A DNA stretch of 64,000 nucleotides from Entomomonas sp945283395 (GCA_946480835.1 CAMLLC010000011.1:15322-79321), one strand, 5' to 3'. Positions 18,089 to 27,730 are shown, numbered from the stretch's first letter. Made by a program: numbers and translations. The notes: generated by a model not told the origin, from the sequence alone.

Positions 18089-18682
18089 ATGATGATCTCT
18101 ATCAAAAAACCATTTTTATTATTCTTACCTTTGTTACTATTAGCTCTTATGTTATCAAATAGTTATGCAATTGCCGATAACGCCGTTAAACTTTATAAAT
18201 GGAAGGATACCGAAGATCAGTGGCATTACTCAAAATTACCTCCAGACCCTGCAAATAAAAAAGTTACGCCAACCAATTTAGAAGTAGCTAAAGATGGCAA
18301 AAATATCATTTTTGAAAAAAAAACCGATACCTCTATAACTAGTAAAACAGAGACACCACAACTAACTCAACAACAGCAAGAGGCTCAATTAAGAGAAAAT
18401 TGCCGTAATACTCAAAAAGAAATGATGAGTACCGCTAATTATTATCGTAAAACCTTAGATCAGAAACTTCAGGAAAGAGCCATTACTGTTGATCAGTATA
18501 ATAAAGAAACCCTTGCTATTGTTAAACTAGAAGAAATAGGCGGCGATATTAACTTTTTCGATTATTGTTTGGTAGGTTTTATCAAAAATCCTCAGTATAA
18601 AACGGTGGCAGATTGTATTCTAGCTTCTGAAACAGAAGAAAATCGTATCAGCTGTTTACAACAATTACCGCCAACAGAATGA
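18089..18682 (+). CDS. DUF4124 domain-containing exported protein
   Basis: A 197-residue protein with a signal peptide (residues 1 to about 28: LLFLPLLLLALMLSNSYA) followed at once by a DUF4124 domain, recognised by KLYKWKDTEDQWHYSKLPPD. The remaining part is rich in Gln, Lys and Thr, is predicted mostly helical, and has four cysteines that may pair in the periplasm. DUF4124 proteins are common in gammaproteobacteria, with no firm function. It starts with two consecutive ATG codons; I used the first. It is followed 62 bases later by cpdA, possibly on the same transcript. Confidence 0.8.
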   Translation: MMISIKKPFLLFLPLLLLALMLSNSYAIADNAVKLYKWKDTEDQWHYSKLPPDPANKKVTPTNLEVAKDGKNIIFEKKTDTSITSKTETPQLTQQQQEAQLRENCRNTQKEMMSTANYYRKTLDQKLQERAITVDQYNKETLAIVKLEEIGGDINFFDYCLVGFIKNPQYKTVADCILASETEENRISCLQQLPPTE

Positions 18683-18744
18683 ACTATTATTCTCTGGTTA
18701 ATAAGTTATAATGAGTAAAACAGCCCTTATTTGAGATATTTATT

Positions 18745-19557
18745 TTGACAACTACTACTGCTTATGATGATGATTATCTACTTTGTGTACAACTAACAGA
18801 TGTTCATCTTTTTGCTGACCCTCAGCAAAAACTATTAGGTATTCCTACTGCGCAAAGTCTCGAACAAGTTATTGAGTTGATTAATATTGAACATCCCAAG
18901 CTAGATCTAGTCATAGTAACAGGTGATATCTCACAAGATGGTAGTTTTGAATCCTATCGATTGTTTCAACAACAGCTCAGCAAAATTAATGCCCATTCTC
19001 TCTGGACTGCTGGTAATCATGATGATTTCTCCGTCATTAGCGAACGAGCAGACTTTCAACCCCATTTAGCAATCCAATACGATCTTGGCCAAAAATGGCG
19101 GGTTCATATGCTCAACTCACAAGTAATAGGAGAGAACTATGGCAAATTATCAAAAACACAGCTTGAAGATTTATTAGCTTCCTTTCAATCAACCGATAGA
19201 TACCATTTGATAGGTATTCATCATCCTGCTTTTGCCACTAGTGCGCTATGGTTAAATGATATCAGACTGCAAGAATCTTGGGACTTTTTAGATTGCTTAG
19301 AATTCTTTTTAAATGCTAATGTGGTACTCTGTGGGCATGTACATCAAGTAGTAGAACTTTATTATAGAGGTACATACTTATTTTCCTCGCCTTCTACCTG
19401 TTTTCAATTTGCCCCAGATAGCAAAGAATTTACCCTAGATGATTTAACTCCAGGTTATCGATGGATCAAACTCTTTAATGATGGTCGAATAGATACCGGA
19501 ATTTCTCGCCTAACAGAAAATTCTTTTAAAGCTGAGCTAACTGAACAATTTTATTGA
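18745..19557 (+). CDS. cpdA: 3',5'-cyclic AMP phosphodiesterase
   Basis: Class III cyclic nucleotide phosphodiesterase of the metallophosphoesterase superfamily, hydrolysing cAMP to AMP. Metal-binding motifs occur in order: Asp19 and His21 in TDVHLF, GDISQDGS, GNHDD, GIHHPAF and CGHVHQ. The best start is a TTG at 18745, as no in-frame ATG lies near the conserved N-terminus. In Pseudomonas CpdA lowers cAMP and so restrains Vfr; a vfr gene lies about 17 kb away in this window. Length (270) is normal. Confidence 0.93.
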   Translation: MTTTTAYDDDYLLCVQLTDVHLFADPQQKLLGIPTAQSLEQVIELINIEHPKLDLVIVTGDISQDGSFESYRLFQQQLSKINAHSLWTAGNHDDFSVISERADFQPHLAIQYDLGQKWRVHMLNSQVIGENYGKLSKTQLEDLLASFQSTDRYHLIGIHHPAFATSALWLNDIRLQESWDFLDCLEFFLNANVVLCGHVHQVVELYYRGTYLFSSPSTCFQFAPDSKEFTLDDLTPGYRWIKLFNDGRIDTGISRLTENSFKAELTEQFY

Positions 19558-19806
19558 AGACTAACAAACTAGTCATTAGTAATTCACAAAGCTAATCTAC
19601 CTACTAGGTAAACTAGTAATGTGTTATCTGCTAGATAACAAAAACAAACCCATAAGTTATAACTTAGTTTTTCGTGATTTGATTGTAGCTAACTTATTAG
19701 CAAGTCTTTTGCCACTATCAATATGATTAAAAGCCTATTAGCTGCCTTTCATTTTTGCTCAAATAACCTCTCATTATGCTTTTAGCATTCTCGTCTGGCT
19801 CTCTTT

Positions 19807-21183
19807 TTAAACGGTATGTAAATACCAATTGTATTCTAAGTCTGAAATAGATAACTCAAATTCTTCTAACTCACTTTCTTTACAGGCGACAAACACATCT
19901 ATATATTTGCGATCTATATAATTAGGAAAAATCTCACAAACATCTAACTCTCGCAAAGCATCACGTAAATTATTAGGTAAACTAGCTTCATATTGTTCAT
20001 AGGCATTTCCCGCTACTGCTTCCATGCTAGGTTCAAGCTTATTCACTAATCCATGATGAATACCTATTAATAAAGCGGCCATTAGTAGATAAGGGTTAGC
20101 ATCTGCTCCTGCTACTCTATGCTCAATACGCATACCATTAGGAGTATCAGTTGGAATACGGATGGCCACAGTTCTATTATCTAAGCCCCAAGTTGGTGCA
20201 TTAGGTACATAAAATTGGGCACCAAAGCGGCGATAAGAATTGACGTTAGGACAAAGAAAAGCCATACTTTTTGGCAAAGTTTGCAGAACCCCAGCTACCG
20301 CATTGCGTAAAATGGGATGCTGGTCGGGGTTAGCAGATGTAAAAATATTAGTACCTTCTTTATCTAAGATAGAGACATGGAGATGTAATCCATTGCCTGC
20401 CTGTTTAGGGTAGGGTTTAGCCATAAAGGTGCTATCCATTTCATGATCATACGCTATATTTTTGATTAGACGTTTTAGTAAAATGGCATAATCACAAGCT
20501 TTTAATGCATCACATACATGGTTTAAATTCACTTCAAATTGTGCAGGAGCACTTTCCTTTACAATAGCATCTGCAGGAATACCTTGTACTTTGGCACCAT
20601 CTAAAATATTTTGCAAACAATCTATATATTCATCTAAATCATCAATCAAATAAACTTGGGTGGACTGCGGTCTTCTGCCTGAAATGGGGGAACGCGGAGG
20701 CTGTGGACGGCCATTAATATTTTCTTGATCAATCAAATAAAACTCCACCTCAAAAGCGGCACAAATGGTTAACCCCAGTGCATCAAACTTTTTAACTATT
20801 TGCCTTAAAATTTCTCGTGGATCAGCAAAAAAAGGCTGGCCATCCGTTTCATGCATGGTCATTAATAGTTGTGCGGTGGGCCTTTTTTGCCAAGGTTCTA
20901 AACTCAGAGTTCCAGCAATAGGATAACAAATGCGATCCGCCTCACCTATATCCAATCCTAAACCTGAACTTTCAACAGTAGTTCCATTAATGTCTAAAGC
21001 AAATATCGAAGCTGGCAGATTTATTCCTTTTTCATAGACCTTTTTTAAACTAGCTCTTTCAATTCGCTTGCCACGAACTACGCCATTCATATCTGCTATT
21101 AATAAGTCTATAAATTGTATATCAGGATATTTTTTTAGAAAAACATCTACTTCTTTTGGGTCAGCACGCAGCGGCACTGTCAT
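19807..21183 (-). CDS. puuA: Glutamine synthetase family: gamma-glutamylputrescine/polyamine synthetase
   Basis: Ligates glutamate to putrescine or other polyamines using ATP, the first step of the gamma-glutamyl route of polyamine breakdown. The 458-residue protein has the GS fold: FIDLLIADMNGVVRGKR at the N-terminus, FEVEFYLID and KESAPAQFEVNLNH for metal and glutamate, NGLHLHVS for ATP, and the C-terminal IRIPTDTPNGMRIEHRVAGADANPY. It resembles PuuA and the Pseudomonas SpuI/SpuB (PauA) proteins more than GlnA; the amine preferred cannot be read from sequence. No other polyamine gene is adjacent. Confidence 0.85.
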   Translation of the reverse strand: MTVPLRADPKEVDVFLKKYPDIQFIDLLIADMNGVVRGKRIERASLKKVYEKGINLPASIFALDINGTTVESSGLGLDIGEADRICYPIAGTLSLEPWQKRPTAQLLMTMHETDGQPFFADPREILRQIVKKFDALGLTICAAFEVEFYLIDQENINGRPQPPRSPISGRRPQSTQVYLIDDLDEYIDCLQNILDGAKVQGIPADAIVKESAPAQFEVNLNHVCDALKACDYAILLKRLIKNIAYDHEMDSTFMAKPYPKQAGNGLHLHVSILDKEGTNIFTSANPDQHPILRNAVAGVLQTLPKSMAFLCPNVNSYRRFGAQFYVPNAPTWGLDNRTVAIRIPTDTPNGMRIEHRVAGADANPYLLMAALLIGIHHGLVNKLEPSMEAVAGNAYEQYEASLPNNLRDALRELDVCEIFPNYIDRKYIDVFVACKESELEEFELSISDLEYNWYLHTV

Positions 21184-21429
21184 AATGAAATACCTTTGTT
21201 ACTTATAAATTTATTTATTAGCAAACCGTAAAGTAACAGTTTAGTTTAGTCAATTAGCTATTGCGCCTAACAAAATATAACTTATTGTTTTAATTGACTT
21301 TATATAGCTACTACTAAACAATTAACACTGTAAAAGAGAAACATATTAATAAATATATGCATACTTTATGCCGACTTGACTGTATCTTGAAATATTTTAA
21401 GATTCGACTCACACTAATCATTTTATTAT

Positions 21430-21930
21430 TTGCAAAGACCTTTTATTTTGAACAAAAATTCTGATTGCATTATAGATAGAAGTAAAGACCTATACTTTAT
21501 GGAACAAGCCTTAATGTTTGCAAAGCGTGGAGCAGAACTAGGTGAGGTGCCAGTAGGGGCAATTCTTGTGTTAAATAACCAAATCATTGGTAGCGGCTTT
21601 AATCAGCCTATCGGCCAACGGGACCCAAGTGCTCATGCAGAGGTAGTGGCTATCAGAGCAGCCGCTCAACAACTTAACAATTATCGGTTAGTTAATACAA
21701 CTCTTTATGTCACTTTAGAGCCTTGTAGTATGTGTGCTGGTTTATTAGTGCATGCCCGTATCGCAAGGTTAGTATTTGGGGCTAAAGAACCAAGGGCAGG
21801 AGTGATTACTAGTCAAGAGCAATTTTTTAATAAGCCCTTTCTCAATCATCATCCATTAATAGAAGGCGGTATCCTAGCAGAACCCTGCACAGCCCTTCTA
21901 AAAAGTTTTTTTCAAAGTCGGCGGCTATAA
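21430..21930 (+). CDS. tadA: tRNA-specific adenosine deaminase TadA
   Basis: Converts A34 to inosine in tRNA-Arg(ACG), an essential modification. The zinc deaminase signature is complete: HAE at residues 69-71 (His ligand and catalytic Glu) and PCSMC with Cys99 and Cys102. The start is uncertain: TTG at 21430 or TTG at 21448. An upstream start is preferred over the ATG at 21499 because the IIDRSKDLYFM segment before it matches the N-terminus of Pseudomonas TadA. The stop overlaps the end of convergent mltF by a few bases. Confidence 0.93.
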   Translation: MQRPFILNKNSDCIIDRSKDLYFMEQALMFAKRGAELGEVPVGAILVLNNQIIGSGFNQPIGQRDPSAHAEVVAIRAAAQQLNNYRLVNTTLYVTLEPCSMCAGLLVHARIARLVFGAKEPRAGVITSQEQFFNKPFLNHHPLIEGGILAEPCTALLKSFFQSRRL

Positions 21931-23406
21931 TGTTTCGGTAGTTGCTAGACTACTAGCAACATCATTACGGCTTAACGCTGGAATATGTAATGATTGTTTT
22001 TTATTGATAGTTAATTCTCGTTGTGACTGATCCAGCCAAGTCAAAATATCATAATAGCGTCTAACATTACGCACAAACTGCTTAGCTTCCAAACCCCTCG
22101 CATAGCCATAACGCGTTTGTTGATACCATTGCTTTTGAGAGAGTAATGTCAGCACTCCATTGACATTACACCATATATTAGCATCTAACTTTTGAAGTTT
22201 AGCTAATTGTTGCGCATCTTTTACATGGCCTTGTCCCATATTGTAAGCTGCTAGTGCAAAAAAAGTTCGATCTGGTTCGGCTATTGCTTCAGTAATTTCA
22301 GCTTTTAAATTAGCAAATAATTTAGCTCCCCCCATGATACTTTGCTTAGCGTCTAATCTATTTGCGACCCCCATCGCTTTAGCTGTATTAGTAGTGAGCA
22401 TCATTAATCCCCTAACCCCAGTAGGAGAAACGGCATCTGGATTCCAATGTGATTCTTGATAACCTATAGCTGCTATTAACTTCCAATCTAATTTATATTT
22501 TTTGCCATATTGGATAAAATAAGGTTCATATTTAGGCAATCTATCTTGGAGATTTTTTGCAAATGAAAAAGCTCCTACATACCCTAACACATCTACATGG
22601 CCATAAAACCTATCAGCAAGTCCTGTTAGACTACCGTCGGCTTTAGCTTCTGTAAAAAATTCGTTGATAGCATCCACTAAACTATTGTCATCGCCTTGCG
22701 CCACTATCCAACTTAATTCCTGATTCTTGGCTAAGGTAAAACCTGGTCTAACGTTTGGATAATAAACCTGTGTCATAGAAAGTTCATTAGAATTAACTAA
22801 CGTCATATCTATTTTTTTATCTTCCACCATTTGTAGCAAATCAATGACATCCACCGCGTCTGATTCTTCATAAGATAAGGTTGGATATTGCTGCTTTAAT
22901 TTAGCTAGCTGATCAGCTTGACTACTTCCTTTAATTACTAGAATTTTTTTAGCTAATAGATCATTCACCGAACTAGGTATTCTATTACCTTGTCGATAAA
23001 CTACTATTGTATCTACTAATAAATAAGGATCTGTAAAAGTTACTTGCTGACTGCGCTGTTCATTATGAATTAATCCCGCTGCACCTATGATAGGTGTTTT
23101 GCCATTAGCCACCTTGCTATATAACTCATCAAGGGTATTAACCGTTTCTATCTGTAATTCAACTCCTAATCTTTTAGCAAACCTTTTAGTAAGTTCATAT
23201 TCAAAGCCAGTTTTACCATTACGATCTTCAAAATAACTTACAGGGCTATTACGGGTAACAACATGTAATACACCCTCTTGTTTTATTTTATCCAGCATTG
23301 TAGGAGGTGTTTTAGGTTCACAACCGACTAAACACAAACCAATCAACCCAGAGCAAAGCCAAGGCAAAATAAATTTTTTAGTAGTTTGAAAACTATTAAC
23401 CTTCAT
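21925..23406 (-). CDS. mltF: Membrane-bound lytic murein transglycosylase F
   Basis: Outer-membrane lipoprotein that cleaves peptidoglycan between N-acetylmuramic acid and N-acetylglucosamine. A lipoprotein signal peptide ends at LCLVGC (Cys29). An ABC-type solute-binding domain (about residues 40-270) is followed by the SLT catalytic domain from about 295, with AIGYQESHWNPDAVSPTGVRG carrying the catalytic Glu, then GLMMLT and ALAAYNMGQGHV. The 493-residue length is usual. It converges on tadA, its neighbour in Pseudomonas as well, with a six-base overlap. Confidence 0.95.
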   Translation of the reverse strand: MKVNSFQTTKKFILPWLCSGLIGLCLVGCEPKTPPTMLDKIKQEGVLHVVTRNSPVSYFEDRNGKTGFEYELTKRFAKRLGVELQIETVNTLDELYSKVANGKTPIIGAAGLIHNEQRSQQVTFTDPYLLVDTIVVYRQGNRIPSSVNDLLAKKILVIKGSSQADQLAKLKQQYPTLSYEESDAVDVIDLLQMVEDKKIDMTLVNSNELSMTQVYYPNVRPGFTLAKNQELSWIVAQGDDNSLVDAINEFFTEAKADGSLTGLADRFYGHVDVLGYVGAFSFAKNLQDRLPKYEPYFIQYGKKYKLDWKLIAAIGYQESHWNPDAVSPTGVRGLMMLTTNTAKAMGVANRLDAKQSIMGGAKLFANLKAEITEAIAEPDRTFFALAAYNMGQGHVKDAQQLAKLQKLDANIWCNVNGVLTLLSQKQWYQQTRYGYARGLEAKQFVRNVRRYYDILTWLDQSQRELTINKKQSLHIPALSRNDVASSLATTETL

Positions 23407-23654
23407 ATATAACCGATTGATTATAAATATCTTTCACACTCATCTAGAAAACTATTAAAAGTAATAAGCTATTTACGGATTGTTGAAAGTCTATCGTAAA
23501 ACCTATACTAATGTCTAAGTTTTAACTCAAAAATAGCCTAAAATTTACTTTTCAAAATATTTTTTCGATTAGGTGTTGACATTCTGGCTACTAAACATTA
23601 AAGTGCGCACCAATTCTTGATTAGCAAGAAATTTCTTATACCTATATAACAAAT

Positions 23655-23729
23655 AGGGGTGTAGCCAAGCGGTAAGGCAGCGGGTTTTGATCCCGCCATG
23701 CGTTGGTTCGAATCCAGCCACCCCTGCCA
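23655..23729 (+). tRNA. tRNA-Gln(UUG)
   Basis: The full cloverleaf can be drawn. The acceptor stem AGGGGTG pairs with CACCCCT, followed by discriminator G and an encoded CCA. The D arm is GCC-AAGCGGTAA-GGC, the anticodon stem GCGGG pairs with CCCGC around the loop TTTTGAT, giving anticodon TTG, and the T arm contains GGTTCGAATCC. It precedes prs as in Pseudomonas, where tRNA-Gln also lies between ispE and prs. Confidence 0.96.
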
Positions 23730-23765
23730 TATTATTTTGATAACCTTCCATTCAGGTATCAAGTC

Positions 23766-24710
23766 ATGTCGAAAATGATGGTCTTTACAGGGAATGCCAA
23801 CCCTGATCTAGCTAAACATATAGTAAGTGAACTACACATTCCTCTAGGTGATGTTTCAGTTGGAAAATTCTCTGATGGTGAAATCAGCGTAGAAATTAAT
23901 GAAAACGTGCGCGGGAAAGATGTATTTCTTGTTCAGCCAACTTGTGCTCCAACTAACGATAACCTAATTGAACTGATAGTAATGGCAGACGCATTTCGCC
24001 GTTCATCTGCTAGTCGTATTACTGCTGTCATTCCCTACTTTGGTTACGCTCGGCAAGATCGCCGACCACGTTCAGCGCGGGTTCCTATTTCAGCCAAAGT
24101 AGTTGCTGATATGCTAGATACCGTAGGGATCAACCGGGTGTTAACCGTCGACTTGCATGCTGATCAAATCCAAGGTTTTTTTAATATTCCTGTGGATAAT
24201 ATCTATGGTTCACCTGTGTTAGTTGATGATATCATTGCCCAACGTTTTGAAAATGTGCTCGTAGTATCCCCTGACATAGGAGGGGTAGTAAGAGCTAGAG
24301 CAGTAGCTAAATCACTAGGCGTAGAATTAGCCATTATTGATAAGCGCCGTCCTAAAGCTAACCAATCAGAGGTTATGCATGTAATAGGTGAAGTTGAAGG
24401 GCGTATCTGCATATTAGTAGATGATATGGTTGATACGGCCGGTACTCTTTGCCACGCTGCTGAAGCGTTAAAAGAATTTGGGGCTACTCAAGTCTTAGCT
24501 TACTGTTCACACCCTATTCTATCAGGAGCAGCTATTGAAAACATCACTAGCTCGGTTTTAGATGAATTAGTGGTAACAAATACTATTCCACTCTCGGCAA
24601 AAGCTCAAGGATGTGGTAAGATTCGCCAATTAGACATCTCGCCTATCGTGGCAGAAGCTGTACGTCGTATTAGTAACGAAGAATCCATCAGTGCTATGTT
24701 CCGTTATTAA
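23766..24710 (+). CDS. prs: Ribose-phosphate pyrophosphokinase
   Basis: Makes PRPP from ribose 5-phosphate and ATP, feeding purine, pyrimidine, NAD, histidine and tryptophan synthesis. MSKMMVFTGNANPDLAK fixes the start at the ATG at 23766; the frame is open back into the tRNA gene but that part is not translated. The ATP-binding flexible loop region GYARQDRRPRSARVPISAK and the PRPP loop VDDMVDTAGTL are intact. Length (314) is normal. It lies between tRNA-Gln and rplY, as in Pseudomonas. Confidence 0.97.
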   Translation: MSKMMVFTGNANPDLAKHIVSELHIPLGDVSVGKFSDGEISVEINENVRGKDVFLVQPTCAPTNDNLIELIVMADAFRRSSASRITAVIPYFGYARQDRRPRSARVPISAKVVADMLDTVGINRVLTVDLHADQIQGFFNIPVDNIYGSPVLVDDIIAQRFENVLVVSPDIGGVVRARAVAKSLGVELAIIDKRRPKANQSEVMHVIGEVEGRICILVDDMVDTAGTLCHAAEALKEFGATQVLAYCSHPILSGAAIENITSSVLDELVVTNTIPLSAKAQGCGKIRQLDISPIVAEAVRRISNEESISAMFRY

Positions 24711-24752
24711 CAGTAGCTACTGATTTAACTGGGCTAACTAGCCTTTATTAGT

Positions 24753-24785
24753 CGCTCGAAACGCTGGTCGCAAACGTTACGAGCG
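24753..24785 (+). promoter_or_regulatory. Hairpin in the rplY leader / prs terminator candidate
   Basis: CGCTCG pairs with CGAGCG; after one A-A mismatch AACG pairs with CGTT, leaving an 11-base loop. TTATTATTTTT follows at once, so it can act as an intrinsic terminator. It lies only 23 bases before the rplY start codon, so it might also regulate rplY, for instance by L25 autocontrol. Confidence 0.5.
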
Positions 24786-24807
24786 TTATTATTTTTGGAG
24801 ATTTAAG

Positions 24808-25467
24808 ATGGTAGATTTTGTAATTGACGCTCAAGCGCGTGATGACTTAGGGAAAGGTGCGAGCCGCCGCCTACGTCGTAACGCTAACTTAGTTCCAGGG
24901 ATTATTTATGGCGGCGATAAAGCCCCTAAATCTATTAGTTTATTAGCTAAAGATTTAGCTAAATTATTAGAAAATGAAGCGGTATTTAGCCATATCCTAA
25001 CCGTAAATCTTGCAGGCCAGCAAGAAAGCGTGCTTATCAAAGCACTTCAACGTCATCCAGCAAAAGGTTTTGTATTACACATTGACTTCTTACGGTTGAT
25101 CGCTGATCAAAAATTAACAACAACGGTACCTTTACACTTCATTAATGAAGCTACTGCAACTGGTGTTAAGTTAGAGGGTGGAGAAATTCTTCACATGACT
25201 AACGAAGTAGAAATCAGCTGTCTACCTAAAGATTTGCCAGAGTTTATTGAAGTTGATATGGCTAATGTAGCACTAGATCAAATAGTTCACTTGTCTGATC
25301 TTAAAGTACCTAACGGGGTTGAATTAATTGCTTTAGCTCATGAAAATGACTTGCCTATAGCAACCATTCATACACCACGAGTTGAAGCTGAAGATACCAC
25401 AGCAGATACAGCTACTGAAACAACGCCAACTCCAGCCGCTGACGCAGGTGATAAAACAACCGAATAA
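24808..25467 (+). CDS. rplY: 50S ribosomal protein L25/general stress protein Ctc
   Basis: Binds 5S rRNA in the large ribosomal subunit. The 219-residue protein has the N-terminal L25 domain (residues 1 to about 95, VDFVIDAQARDDLGKGASRRLRR) and the C-terminal TL5/Ctc beta domain (about 100-185), the long form found in Pseudomonas rather than the short E. coli form. A Thr/Glu/Ala-rich acidic tail ends the protein. TTGGAG lies just upstream of the ATG. pth follows after 27 bases, probably in the same operon. Confidence 0.95.
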   Translation: MVDFVIDAQARDDLGKGASRRLRRNANLVPGIIYGGDKAPKSISLLAKDLAKLLENEAVFSHILTVNLAGQQESVLIKALQRHPAKGFVLHIDFLRLIADQKLTTTVPLHFINEATATGVKLEGGEILHMTNEVEISCLPKDLPEFIEVDMANVALDQIVHLSDLKVPNGVELIALAHENDLPIATIHTPRVEAEDTTADTATETTPTPAADAGDKTTE

Positions 25468-25494
25468 GCTGCTAATAGCACGAGGGCTTCTGAG

Positions 25495-26079
25495 ATGACG
25501 GCTGTGCAACTTATTGTAGGATTGGGCAATCCCGGTCCAGAATATGAACATACCCGACATAATGCAGGAGCCCTTTTTGTTGAGCAAATAGCTAGCAAAT
25601 ACAAGGTGCCATTAATAGCTCAGCAAAAATATGCCGGGCTGTTGGGACGTTTTATCCTAAACGGACAAGATGTTCGATTACTTATTCCTACCACTTATAT
25701 GAATCGAAGTGGCCAAGCGGTAAGTGCATTAGCTAATTTTTACCGTATTCCTCTTGACGCTATCCTAGTAGTACATGATGAACTTGATCTTCCCCTCGGT
25801 GTAGCAAAGCTAAAGCTTGGCGGTGGACATGGTGGCCACAACGGTTTAAGGGATATTATTGCACAAAGTGGCAACCAGCATAATTTTTATAGACTACGTC
25901 TAGGCATAGGCCATCCAGGTGATAAAAATTTAGTTACGGGCTTTGTGCTAGGTAAAGCCCCTAAACAAGAACAGCAAAAGTTAGCAGCCAGTATAGATGT
26001 TGCGTTAGAGGTATTACCTGACATAGTAGTAGGGGACTGGAATAAAGCAATACAAATACTTCATAGCCAAAAAGCTTAA
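25495..26079 (+). CDS. pth: Peptidyl-tRNA hydrolase
   Basis: Recycles peptidyl-tRNA released from stalled ribosomes. The 194-residue protein shows IVGLGNPGPEYEHTRHNAG (Asn12 and catalytic His22), TTYMNRSGQAV, VVHDELDLPLG and GGGHGGHNGLRDI, all diagnostic for bacterial Pth. It follows rplY at 27 bases and precedes ychF by 21 bases; the rplY-pth-ychF order is conserved in Pseudomonas. Confidence 0.97.
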   Translation: MTAVQLIVGLGNPGPEYEHTRHNAGALFVEQIASKYKVPLIAQQKYAGLLGRFILNGQDVRLLIPTTYMNRSGQAVSALANFYRIPLDAILVVHDELDLPLGVAKLKLGGGHGGHNGLRDIIAQSGNQHNFYRLRLGIGHPGDKNLVTGFVLGKAPKQEQQKLAASIDVALEVLPDIVVGDWNKAIQILHSQKA

Positions 26080-26100
26080 ACTATTTAAGAGAAATATATC

Positions 26101-27201
26101 ATGGGTTTTAATTGTGGAATTGTTGGTCTCCCCAACGTAGGTAAATCTACTTTATTCAATGCTCTCACCAAAGCTGGCATAGGGGCAGAAAATTTCCCCT
26201 TCTGCACTATAGAGCCTAATAGTGGCATAGTAGCTATGCCTGATCAACGCTTAACTGCCTTAGCCGAAATAGTTAAACCAGAAAGAGTCATACCTACCAC
26301 CATGGAATTTGTTGATATAGCTGGGCTGGTAAAAGGTGCATCTAAAGGTGAAGGACTAGGTAACCAATTTTTAGCTAATATTAGAGAAACCGATGCTATT
26401 GCTCATGTAGTGCGTTGTTTTGAAGATGATAATGTTATTCATGTAGCAAATAGCGTAGACCCTAAAAGAGACATTGAAATTATTGATTTAGAATTAATTT
26501 TTGCTGATTTAGAGAGCATAGAGAAACAACTTCAGCGCGCTCAAAAAACTGCTAAAAGTGGTGATAAAGAAGCTATTGCTTCCAAAAATCTACTAACAAA
26601 GTTACAAGCTCATTTAACCAATGGTCAGCCAGCTCGTTATCTGTTAAAAGAATTATCAGAAGATGATAAAGTCAGGATCAAAACATTTCATCTCCTAACC
26701 ACCAAACCAGTAATGTATATAGCTAATGTTGCCGAAGATGGCTTCACTAATAACCCTCACTTAGCAGTAGTCAATGCTATAGCAGCTAAGGAAGGAGCCT
26801 TGGTAGTACCTATTTGCAATAAAATAGAAGCAGAAATTGCCGAACTAGAAGATGGTGAAGAAAAAGATATGTTTCTTAGCGAATTAGGACTAACCGAATC
26901 TGGTTTAAACCGAGTTATTAGAGCGGGCTATCAATTACTTAATTTACAAACCTATTTTACCGCGGGAGTTAAAGAAGTTAGAGCATGGACGGTTAAAATA
27001 GGTGCCACCGCTCCCCAAGCAGCAGGGGTTATCCATACTGATTTTGAAAAAGGTTTTATTCGAGCAGAAGTAGTCTCCTATGATGATTTTATTCAATTTA
27101 AAGGCGAAGCGGGAGCGAAAGAAGCTGGCAAATGGCGTTTAGAGGGTAAAGAATACATAGTGAAAGATGGCGATGTCATGCATTTCCGTTTTAATGTATA
27201 G
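26101..27201 (+). CDS. ychF: Redox-regulated ATPase YchF (Obg-family)
   Basis: An Obg-related P-loop protein of 366 residues that prefers ATP over GTP and binds the ribosome; it is linked to stress and redox control. GLPNVGKST at residues 8-16 is the G1 motif, NFPFCTIEPN the switch I region, DIAGLVKGASKGEGLGN the G3 region and NVAED replaces the usual NKxD. The C-terminal TGS-like domain ends with the characteristic KDGDVMHFRFNV. It is the last gene of the rplY-pth-ychF cluster. Confidence 0.97.
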   Translation: MGFNCGIVGLPNVGKSTLFNALTKAGIGAENFPFCTIEPNSGIVAMPDQRLTALAEIVKPERVIPTTMEFVDIAGLVKGASKGEGLGNQFLANIRETDAIAHVVRCFEDDNVIHVANSVDPKRDIEIIDLELIFADLESIEKQLQRAQKTAKSGDKEAIASKNLLTKLQAHLTNGQPARYLLKELSEDDKVRIKTFHLLTTKPVMYIANVAEDGFTNNPHLAVVNAIAAKEGALVVPICNKIEAEIAELEDGEEKDMFLSELGLTESGLNRVIRAGYQLLNLQTYFTAGVKEVRAWTVKIGATAPQAAGVIHTDFEKGFIRAEVVSYDDFIQFKGEAGAKEAGKWRLEGKEYIVKDGDVMHFRFNV

Positions 27202-27295
27202 CAAACCAACTAAAATAAGTGGTTATTTACAGGTAATTTATCAAAGTTAGTGTATACTTTAATTTATCAATTTTTATAGTGGAATCTATTAGCTA

Positions 27296-27730
27296 ATGTC
27301 TGTTTCTCAAGTTATTGAATTTATTGGTAACCATTATATTTTATGTGGCATTTTTATCGCTTTACTATTTTTATTAGCTGTCACCGAAGTGAGGCGAGGT
27401 GGGCGTAGTATTAATTCGGCACAACTCACATCGTTAATTAATAGTGAACAAGCGGTAATAGTGGATATTCGCCCATCAAAAGACTTTGGTACAGGCCATA
27501 TTACTGATTCTCATAATATCCCTTTTGAAAAATTTGAAACGCGCATGACGGAGTTAAATAAATATAAAGCCGACAAAGTTATTATTGTGGTAGATGCGCA
27601 AGGTCAACATAGTGGTGAAGTTGCTCGCACCTTGAAAAAGGCAGGTTACCAGGTAGCAAAACTGGGTGCAGGTATCTCCGGCTGGAAAAATGATGGTTTA
27701 CCACTAGTCAAAAAGAAGGTAAAAGCATAA
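27296..27730 (+). CDS. Rhodanese-like protein, membrane-anchored (YibN type)
   Basis: A 144-residue protein with one N-terminal membrane segment (YILCGIFIALLFLLAV) followed by a rhodanese fold (VIVDIRPSKDFGTGHITDSHNIPF). The active-site loop reads VVDAQGQHSG with no cysteine where the catalytic Cys should be, as in E. coli YibN, so it is probably not a sulfurtransferase. Its stop codon overlaps the start of grxC by one base, and secB follows: the same yibN-grxC-secB order as in E. coli and Pseudomonas. A role in membrane protein handling has been suggested for the family. Confidence 0.88.
   Translation: MSVSQVIEFIGNHYILCGIFIALLFLLAVTEVRRGGRSINSAQLTSLINSEQAVIVDIRPSKDFGTGHITDSHNIPFEKFETRMTELNKYKADKVIIVVDAQGQHSGEVARTLKKAGYQVAKLGAGISGWKNDGLPLVKKKVKA

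Noticed and set aside
23703..23765. Extension of the prs frame back into tRNA-Gln
   Set aside because: The conserved Prs N-terminus starts at the ATG at 23766, and translation from within a tRNA gene is implausible.
25333..25604. Open frames on the minus strand opposite rplY and pth
   Set aside because: They lie antisense to two certain genes, look low-complexity and have no family resemblance.
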